NCBI GenBank assembly: GCA_016191985.1
Contig: JACPVB010000205.1
Location: 1-10,250 of the forward strand
Source of the DNA: Chloroflexota bacterium
Lineage (GTDB): Bacteria; Chloroflexota; Anaerolineae; Anaerolineales; Villigracilaceae
Direction of reading: 5' to 3'
DNA: 10,250 nucleotides
The position numbers and the translations under genes are program-made. Below the pieces are notes generated by a model. It did no database searches, was not told where the DNA came from, and saw only the letters and a program-made list of their open reading frames with translations. Numbering within the stretch: position 1 is the stretch's first letter; each line of letters opens with the position of its first letter. This document shows, piece after piece, positions 6,656-10,250 of this stretch.

Positions 6656-6740
6656 GTTTGGACAGATAACAGCTACTTAAGTCAACCACCTGAGCTGAAA
6701 CTCCATTTGAAGAAATATTTATCACGCAACTCTTGGCGCT

Positions 6741-6950
6741 TTAATTGATGTGGTCCAGCTTCTTTTTCAGTCCCATTGGCCGCAGGATCAGATCCACTGC
6801 GCACCAGTCGGTGAATACGCTTTGCAATGTCATTACTCCCACGAAGACCGCGAGCGCAAGGCCGGTGGTGAGATTTACCCAATAGGCAATGGCTGCCGCA
6901 ATCAAGATCATAATTCCCCGAAATAAGTCTCTGCAATTTTCAAGATACAT
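6741..6950 (-). CDS. Small DUF2892-type (YgaP-like) membrane protein
   Basis: A 69-residue protein with two hydrophobic helices (about 12-25 and 28-46) joined by a short turn, and a C-terminal 'TDWCAVDLILRPMGLKKK'. The pattern of an N-terminal N-C-R-D-x-x-R-G, two helices and Cys50 before a Leu/Gly-x-x tail resembles the DUF2892 domain, which in YgaP is fused to a rhodanese. The start at 6950 is supported by AGGAG 8 nt upstream; a TTG further upstream in the same frame is rejected. It is the last gene of the cluster, 26 nt after the preceding membrane gene. The function of DUF2892 proteins is not well known; cysteine and sulfur chemistry at the membrane is one idea. Confidence 0.75.
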   Translation of the reverse strand: MYLENCRDLFRGIMILIAAAIAYWVNLTTGLALAVFVGVMTLQSVFTDWCAVDLILRPMGLKKKLDHIN

Positions 6951-6976
6951 GATGGTTTCTCCTTGCAATTGATGAT

Positions 6977-7351
6977 TCAAGACTCAAACTTTGCCCTGCG
7001 AATTTGCAGGAGTTCGCGGACAAGCAGGAATATTCCCAGCGCGACCAGCAGAATTGGGAAGAGTGAAATTTCAATCGGCGGCAGGCCAAGGGTTGAACGT
7101 GTCAGTTTCAGGATCCCCAGTGCGAGCGCGAAAACGCCAAGCGTGGTTGTGAATCCATTTGCGGGGATTCGGTTCAAGGTCCGCGCCGCATTCAGGCCGA
7201 GCAGTATCAAGCCGATGCCGATCCAGCCTGAGCCTGGAGGTAGAGACGGAAACAATCCGAAATCCGAATCTGTCAGGCCCCACCAGATCAACAGCAAACC
7301 CCAGGTAATCGTTTCGAACTTGCAGTTCATCGAAGATAGTTTCTTTTCCAT
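6977..7351 (-). CDS. Four-helix membrane protein, LiaF/LiaI-like style
   Basis: A 124-residue membrane protein of unknown function. Four hydrophobic segments are visible: about 14-27, 42-56, 66-83 and 94-112. The repeated 'GLLLIWWGL' and 'GIGLILLGL' patterns resemble the paired helices of LiaI/LiaF-like and DUF5668-type membrane proteins. The C-terminus is basic (RRAK). The ATG at 7351 has AAAGGAT 5 nt upstream and lies 13 nt after the stop of the AhpD-like gene, so the two are co-transcribed. Such proteins sometimes sit with ECF sigma factors as membrane partners; whether this one regulates the nearby sigma factor is unknown. Confidence 0.75.
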   Translation of the reverse strand: MEKKLSSMNCKFETITWGLLLIWWGLTDSDFGLFPSLPPGSGWIGIGLILLGLNAARTLNRIPANGFTTTLGVFALALGILKLTRSTLGLPPIEISLFPILLVALGIFLLVRELLQIRRAKFES

Positions 7352-7364
7352 TTTCTATCCTTTG

Positions 7365-7625
7365 TTATGAAGAGCAACCACACCCTGTGCTCACGACGCC
7401 TTCAGCGACCGGTACTGATGAATCCAGACTTGCGATGAATTTATCCATATTGGATGGTGCGCCTTTCCTGACCCTTCTGGCGATTTCAATGGCATCTGCA
7501 ATTTCCTCTTTGTCGGCTCCGCTTTCCAAAGCCGCCTTTAAGTGATACTGCAAGCATGGCTGGCAGTTCGCGGCGACAGATGCTCCAACCGCGATTAATT
7601 CTCCAGTTCGATTGTCAATTTTCAT
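7365..7625 (-). CDS. AhpD-like / carboxymuconolactone decarboxylase family protein with Cys-rich tail
   Basis: An 86-residue protein. The segment 'ASVAANCQPCLQYHLKAA' carries the AhpD-type C-x-x-C-x-x-x-H redox motif (Cys21, Cys24, His28), followed by helices 'ADKEEIADAIEIARRVRKG'. In AhpD this motif gives thiol-disulfide peroxidase or reductase activity. The C-terminus ends G-C-G-C-S-S (Cys82, Cys84), an addition that could bind a soft metal or arsenite. The ATG at 7625 is preceded by AGGAG; a GTG 21 nt upstream is less likely because it lacks a spaced ribosome site. It is the first gene of a three-gene run behind the sigma factor, 72 nt downstream of it, with a candidate ECF promoter between. 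Confidence 0.8.
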   Translation of the reverse strand: MKIDNRTGELIAVGASVAANCQPCLQYHLKAALESGADKEEIADAIEIARRVRKGAPSNMDKFIASLDSSVPVAEGVVSTGCGCSS

Positions 7626-7653
7626 GGTATGTCGTCTCCTTTTCACCCTTATA

Positions 7654-7679
7654 GACGCAATCCTTCAAAAAAGGATACA
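7654..7679 (-). promoter_or_regulatory. Candidate ECF-sigma promoter before the AhpD-like gene
   Basis: On the minus strand TGTATC (7674-7679) is followed by 16 nt and CGTC (7654-7657). This resembles the TGwAAC-N16/17-CGTC layout of known ECF promoters in Gram-positives. A small inverted repeat ATCCTT/AAGGAT (7660-7665 and 7671-7676) lies in the spacer. The predicted start would give a short leader to the ATG at 7625. It is a match by eye to a short motif and could be chance. Confidence 0.35.
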
Positions 7680-7697
7680 CTCCTTATTTGAACGCAG

Positions 7698-8264
7698 TTA
7701 CTTCACACGGCAAGGCATTTCCTCGACCCAATAGAACTCGCAATGGTTTTCCAATTCTTCCTTTAGTTTTGCCTTCGCCCGATGTAACCTGATCTTGACA
7801 GTACCGAGCGTAGTTCCAAGGATTTCCGCGATCTCAATGTTTTTTAATTCCTCCCATTCGCTCAAAACCAACACGACTCGATAATCTGCCGGGAGTTTTT
7901 CGATATAACCACGAATACAATCGTTCATCTCTTCCCGAATCAATTCTTTCTCAATGGGCGGTCTTTGTCCTTCGGGAAAAACTCTGCCGCCAAATTGAGA
8001 TTCGTTTAATTCTAAAAATGGTTCAACTTGCTGAAAAGATGGATTACGCAATTTATCCAAAGCGGTATTCGTTGCGATTCGATAAATCCATGTGGATAAT
8101 TGCGACTCGCCTCGAAAGTTTTCCAACGACTTGTTGACTTTTACGAAGACATCCTGCGTCAAGTCTTCAGCATCTGCCTCGCCGACCATGTATGTTAGAT
8201 AGCGAAGTATCTTTGGCTGAAATGTAGTGTAGATTTTATCGAACTCCAAATCTGCGGTGTTCAT
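7698..8264 (-). CDS. ECF-type RNA polymerase sigma factor with C-terminal cysteine pair
   Basis: A 188-residue sigma-70 family factor. Region 2 spans about residues 7-72 ('DADAEDLTQDVF'-like segment, here 'EADAEDLTQDVFVKV', then 'STWIYRIATNTALDKLR'). Region 4 spans about 112-172 with 'LPADYRVVLVLSEWEELKN' and the helix-turn-helix 'IAEILGTTLGTVKIRLHRAK'. There is no region 1 or 3, which is the ECF layout. A short tail contains 'HCEFYWVEEMPCRVK', with Cys175 and Cys185, recalling SigZ-like factors. No gene with anti-sigma features is adjacent, so the tail or the downstream membrane proteins may provide control. The ATG at 8264 has CGGAG 8 nt upstream, right at the foot of a strong hairpin. It is probably co-transcribed with arsM. 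Confidence 0.9.
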   Translation of the reverse strand: MNTADLEFDKIYTTFQPKILRYLTYMVGEADAEDLTQDVFVKVNKSLENFRGESQLSTWIYRIATNTALDKLRNPSFQQVEPFLELNESQFGGRVFPEGQRPPIEKELIREEMNDCIRGYIEKLPADYRVVLVLSEWEELKNIEIAEILGTTLGTVKIRLHRAKAKLKEELENHCEFYWVEEMPCRVK

Positions 8265-8278
8265 CTACTTTTCTCCGT

Positions 8279-8324
8279 AACAGATGACAGTCACTTCTAA
8301 AAAGTGACTGTCATCTGTTTTTTT
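8279..8324 (+). terminator. Intrinsic terminator oriented against the flanking genes
   Basis: AACAGATGACAGTCACT (8279-8295) and its exact reverse complement (8303-8319) form a 17-bp stem with a 7-nt loop. A run of seven T (8318-8324) follows on the + strand, a textbook intrinsic terminator for + strand transcription. Both flanking genes are on the minus strand, where the hairpin is followed by TTACGGAG and lacks a U-tract. On the minus strand it is therefore a structured arsM-sigma spacer that ends just before the sigma-factor ribosome site. Confidence 0.8.
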
Positions 8325-8325
8325 A

Positions 8326-9120
8326 TTATGCAGGCTTATATGCTGTAATCTTTGCGCTGTACACAGCTTTGTAAACAGCCTCTTTTGGATATTCCGTCAC
8401 ATCCAGTTTCATTTCATCCAATGCGCTGTCCACAGTTTCCTTGTCGAAGAAAACGGGTTTGATGGAAATATCTGTGAAGCCAACGGACTCCATCATACGG
8501 ATGTAATCCTCTGCTTCCACAGCGCCAGCCACGCAGCCTGCCCACGCACTCAGGCTCTGTTTGACAGGTTCAGGAAGCGGACCGTCTGTGACAATATCAG
8601 ATACGGCGAGTTTACCGCCGGGTGCCAGTACGCGGAAGGCTTCATTGAATACCTTTTCCTTGTCCGGTGAGAGGTTGATGACACAGTTTGAGATGATAAC
8701 GTCCACCGTGTTGCTTTCGACGGGAAGGTCTTCGAGATAACCTTGGCGGAATTCGACATTCGTTGCGTTGACTTTCTTCGCGTTGGCTTGGGCACGTTCG
8801 ATCATTTCGGGAGTCATATCCACGCCGATGACGCGTCCTTCGGGACCGACTTTCTGGGCGGCCAACAAACAATCGAGTCCTGCGCCGGAGCCGAGATCGA
8901 GCACGGTTTGACCGGGTTGGAGTGAAGCCAGTGTGATCGGGTCACCGCAGCCATAGCTGGTGCTGGCCACGTCGCCTGGGACGGTAGTGAGCAAATCAGC
9001 AGGATAGAGATTGCTTTCGGGACCACAGCAACTGTCGCCGCAGCACGAAGCGCTGCTTTTAATTCGTTCCGCATAATGCTCGCGGACAGTCTCATGGATG
9101 GGTGTGGGGGATTTGGTCAT
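8326..9120 (-). CDS. arsM: Arsenite methyltransferase
   Basis: A 264-residue SAM-dependent methyltransferase that methylates As(III). The SAM-binding motif I is 'VLDLGSGAGLDC' (73-84), followed by 'VIGVDMTPEM' (97-106). The three conserved arsenite-binding cysteines of ArsM are present: Cys58 in 'SYGCGDP', Cys146 in 'SNCVINL' and Cys196 in 'WAGCVAGA'. Near the N-terminus are two further Cys pairs (26-27 and 31-32, 'SCCGDSCCGP'), a feature of many bacterial ArsM proteins. The start at 9120 is preceded by AAAGGAG. It lies downstream of arsR and the Cys-rich mini-gene, with its own ArsR-type operator 21 nt upstream of the ATG. It probably reads on into the sigma-factor gene. The product acts in the cytoplasm and yields methylated, partly volatile arsenicals. 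Confidence 0.95.
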   Translation of the reverse strand: MTKSPTPIHETVREHYAERIKSSASCCGDSCCGPESNLYPADLLTTVPGDVASTSYGCGDPITLASLQPGQTVLDLGSGAGLDCLLAAQKVGPEGRVIGVDMTPEMIERAQANAKKVNATNVEFRQGYLEDLPVESNTVDVIISNCVINLSPDKEKVFNEAFRVLAPGGKLAVSDIVTDGPLPEPVKQSLSAWAGCVAGAVEAEDYIRMMESVGFTDISIKPVFFDKETVDSALDEMKLDVTEYPKEAVYKAVYSAKITAYKPA

Positions 9121-9141
9121 TTTTAGTCTCCTTTGTTTTAT

Positions 9142-9157
9142 ATAGATGTTTGTCTAT
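9142..9157. promoter_or_regulatory. ArsR-type operator 1, in front of arsM
   Basis: ATAGA-TGTTTG-TCTAT: 5-bp inverted arms with a 6-bp centre. It differs from operator 2 at a single centre position. On the minus strand a TTGAAA (9175-9180) lies 17 nt upstream of the operator, so the site would cover the -10 region of an arsM promoter. Confidence 0.75.
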
Positions 9158-9192
9158 GGGTCTTCTTAAAAAATTTTCAACTAATAAATTCG

Positions 9193-9218
9193 CTCTGTTT
9201 ACCGAGTGGCAAACAGAG
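9193..9218 (-). terminator. Hairpin between the Cys-rich mini-gene and arsM, possible attenuator
   Basis: CTCTGTTT (9193-9200) and AAACAGAG (9211-9218) form an 8-bp stem with a 10-nt loop, 11 nt after the mini-gene stop. The following minus-strand sequence CGAATTTATTAG is AT-rich but not a clean U-tract. It may partly end the short transcript and stabilise its 3' end. Confidence 0.45.
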
Positions 9219-9229
9219 ATCGTACTAAC

Positions 9230-9310
9230 TTAGCAACAACCAGAACCGCAGTTGCCGCCGCAGCATTCCCCTTCACAACATTCGTTGTTGACGACAGGTA
9301 ATTCGTTCAT
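9230..9310 (-). CDS. Cysteine-rich 26-residue mini-protein, metallothionein-like, in ars cluster
   Basis: ATG at 9310 to TAA at 9230 gives 26 residues, 7 of them cysteine: Cys11-12, Cys16-17, Cys21 and Cys25-26, in the pattern CC-x3-CC-x3-C-x3-CC. Gly, Asn and Glu fill the gaps and the first ten residues are 'MNELPVVNNE'. Support for a real gene comes from four points. AAAGGA stands 9 nt before the ATG. An ArsR-type operator (9329-9344) lies directly upstream. The arsR terminator ends just before that operator. A hairpin follows the stop. The regular CC spacing resembles small metallothioneins and the Cys pairs near the ArsM N-terminus, so binding of As(III) or another thiophilic ion is the likely role. 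This is inference; I do not recognise a named family. Its length is below usual gene-calling cutoffs. Confidence 0.75.
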   Translation of the reverse strand: MNELPVVNNECCEGECCGGNCGSGCC

Positions 9311-9328
9311 GAGGTGTATTCCTTTCAT

Positions 9329-9344
9329 ATAGAAGTTTGTCTAT
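9329..9344. promoter_or_regulatory. ArsR-type operator 2, in front of the Cys-rich mini-gene
   Basis: ATAGA-AGTTTG-TCTAT, 15 of 16 positions identical to operator 1. It lies 18 nt upstream of the mini-gene ATG. A TATCAT that could serve as -10 (9343-9348, minus strand) overlaps its edge. Confidence 0.75.
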
Positions 9345-9354
9345 GATACTTGCC

Positions 9355-9393
9355 AAAAAAACGGGACGATGCCTTGGCCGAAGACATGTCCCG
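9355..9393 (-). terminator. Intrinsic terminator of arsR
   Basis: Read on the minus strand, CGGGACATG pairs with CATCGTCCCG (one bulged base; outer arms 9388-9393 and 9362-9367) and is followed by seven T (9361-9355). It begins one nt after the arsR stop codon. The U-tract runs straight into the regulatory region of the next gene. Confidence 0.85.
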
Positions 9394-9394
9394 A

Positions 9395-9706
9395 TCAGGC
9401 CTTGATGGTTTTCAACAGATTTTCGGTTGCAACAGACTCAGGTGCAAATTTGACCATGAGCTGGCCGCAGCAAAATGCGACGCGTTCCTGGTTGAGGCTG
9501 TAGAAAGTTTGCTTGCCTTCCTCGCGCACAGTGACCAGTTCCGCCTCACGCAAAATTGCGAGATGATGAGAAACAGTGGGTTGGGAAACATCCAATTGCT
9601 CGACGATCTCGTTGACGGAGAGCGAACAGCAACAGCAGATGTTCATGATCTTCTGACGGGTTTCATCAGAGATGGCTTTGGCAAAGAGGACGGGGTTAAA
9701 TTTCAT
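9395..9706 (-). CDS. arsR: ArsR/SmtB family arsenic-responsive repressor
   Basis: A 103-residue winged-helix repressor. The core 'LSVNEIVEQLDVSQPTVSHH' plus 'LAILREAELVTVREEGKQ' gives the helix-turn-helix and wing (about 29-70). Four consecutive cysteines (24-27, 'NICCCCSLS') stand where classical ArsR proteins have their C-x-C arsenite site, and a second pair lies at Cys79-80. As(III) binding would release DNA. The gene has a perfect promoter with an operator in its spacer (autorepression) and its own terminator. The start at 9706 fits the family N-terminus; no strong Shine-Dalgarno is seen in the very short leader. Identification as arsenic-responsive rests on the cysteines and on the neighbouring arsM. 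Confidence 0.93.
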   Translation of the reverse strand: MKFNPVLFAKAISDETRQKIMNICCCCSLSVNEIVEQLDVSQPTVSHHLAILREAELVTVREEGKQTFYSLNQERVAFCCGQLMVKFAPESVATENLLKTIKA

Positions 9707-9727
9707 AGCGATAAATTTCTGTTGGTT

Positions 9728-9755
9728 ATTATATAGATAAACGTCTATTTGTCAA
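9728..9755 (-). promoter_or_regulatory. Promoter of arsR
   Basis: On the minus strand TTGACA (9750-9755), a 16-nt spacer and TATAAT (9728-9733): both hexamers are perfect consensus. The spacer is almost entirely filled by operator 3. The expected start near 9721 gives a leader of about 15 nt. Confidence 0.88.
9733..9748. promoter_or_regulatory. ArsR-type operator 3, in the arsR promoter
   Basis: ATAGA-TAAACG-TCTAT. Read on the minus strand it is ATAGA-CGTTTA-TCTAT, which aligns with operators 1 and 2 as ATAGA-N-GTTT-R-TCTAT. It occupies the region between -35 and -10, so repressor and polymerase binding are mutually exclusive. Confidence 0.85.
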
Positions 9756-9765
9756 GAGGTTGCAC

Positions 9766-10250
9766 TTATCGATGGGCAGGGGAATTTTGTGTTTTTACAA
9801 AATACCCTGCGATAGCCATCCCCAACCCAAGCAAAGCGAGGAGTATCCCCTGCCATAGAATGGGGGTGAGCAATGCCTTCAACATGGCGGAGGCGAGGTC
9901 GTTGGCCTGGCTCAGAAAAATAGTGGGGAGGAAGGTGGGCATTCGGTTGGTGAGCATGCGTTGAAGAACCGCCCCAAAGACAGGCGCGCCGATCAGGCTT
10001 ATCACAAAGGCAATGGAACCAGTGATGAGAAATGGAATTCCCCACCAACTCAACCAACTCTTAAGTGACCTGACCGCAAAGATCGTTAATCCCAACAGGA
10101 ATACAAGCGGCAGAATTGGGCTAAGCCGCATGAAAAAACGGATATCCAACAATCGTTGGCGTGGATCGTTTTGAAACGGCGCGCTAATGATGGTGACCTG
10201 GTCTGGAATCGCCGCCGCAGTGAATTGCAATTGACTTTGAATAATTGGTG
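9766..10250 (-). CDS. Membrane protein of unknown function, 5' end outside the window
   Basis: The frame is open through the right edge, so the gene is probably cut at its 5' end; an internal ATG lies at 10230. The visible part starts with a soluble stretch (about 33 residues after that ATG), then three to four hydrophobic segments: 'LSPILPLVFLLGLTIFAV', 'WWGIPFLITGSIAFVISLIG' and 'LLTPILWQGILLALLGLGM'. It ends in a short polar tail 'QNSPAHR'. No motif of an arsenite pump (ArsB, Acr3) is seen. It ends 11 nt before the arsR -35 box, so it shares direction but not the promoter with arsR. I do not recognise the family. Confidence 0.7.
   Translation of the reverse strand, partial: PIIQSQLQFTAAAIPDQVTIISAPFQNDPRQRLLDIRFFMRLSPILPLVFLLGLTIFAVRSLKSWLSWWGIPFLITGSIAFVISLIGAPVFGAVLQRMLTNRMPTFLPTIFLSQANDLASAMLKALLTPILWQGILLALLGLGMAIAGYFVKTQNSPAHR

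Larger units (their letters stand above)
6439..6740. other. AT-rich intergenic stretch without a convincing gene
   Basis: These 302 bp separate the aldo/keto reductase start from the end of the arsenic-linked membrane genes. The stretch is more AT-rich than its surroundings. It holds a large palindrome (6613-6655) and a TGC-TACAAT extended -10-like sequence (6583-6591) on the + strand, about 20 bp before the palindrome. An open frame on the + strand (6509-6748) has no ribosome site and no recognisable protein character and is not called. No clear promoter for the reductase was found. Confidence 0.6.

Noticed and set aside
6509..6748. 79-codon open frame on the + strand
   Set aside because: It runs through the palindrome, has no ribosome site, overlaps the end of the DUF2892 gene and shows no protein-like pattern.
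9137..9142. TATAAA directly beside operator 1 as arsM -10 box
   Set aside because: Transcription would then start inside the AAAGGAG ribosome site, leaving no usable leader; the analogous box before the mini-gene also overlaps its ribosome site.
9350..9736. 128-codon open frame on the + strand
   Set aside because: Antisense shadow of arsR; it crosses the arsR terminator and promoter.

Overview
The window reads as chromosomal DNA of moderate GC content from an environmental bacterium. Gene content, protein style and a repeat of the TGGTCTCGA...CTACTCGACCA type suggest Chloroflexota, probably an Anaerolineae-like lineage. That assignment is inference, because no rRNA or other marker gene is present. 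Nearly everything lies on the minus strand. The exceptions are a cut-off cysteine hydrolase at the left edge and an M48 metalloprotease.

Left part (1-5450): the C-terminal end of an isochorismatase-like hydrolase (+) converges on a double GNAT-type acetyltransferase (-). The acetyltransferase diverges from an STE24-like M48 zinc protease (+) over a 65-bp spacer with two back-to-back -10 boxes. The protease appears to have a leaderless mRNA. It converges on a DegV/FakB fatty-acid-binding protein (-) across a bidirectional terminator. Upstream of degV lie an inverted pair of REP-like elements and then a TetR-SDR operon (-) with a clear promoter and palindromic operator. Degenerate heptamer arrays occur just after the stop codons of both degV and the SDR gene.

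Middle (5450-6740): an aldo/keto reductase (-), followed by about 300 bp of AT-rich DNA without a convincing gene. This stretch holds a near-perfect 43-bp palindrome.

Right part (6741-9766): an arsenic-related cluster, all on the minus strand. In transcription order it holds arsR, a 26-codon cysteine-rich mini-gene (7 Cys), arsM (arsenite S-adenosylmethionine methyltransferase), an ECF-type sigma factor, an AhpD-like carboxymuconolactone decarboxylase family protein with a CGC tail, a four-helix membrane protein and a DUF2892-type small membrane protein. Three almost identical 16-bp inverted repeats, ATAGA-N6-TCTAT, lie directly in front of arsR, the mini-gene and arsM, and are best read as ArsR operators. 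No arsenite efflux pump or arsenate reductase is visible, so this looks like a chelation and methylation form of arsenic handling.

The sigma factor has no obvious promoter of its own and is probably read from arsM. A candidate ECF promoter stands before the AhpD-like gene. Together these suggest, as inference, an arsenic-triggered sigma cascade. The window ends in another minus-strand membrane protein that is cut at the right edge.
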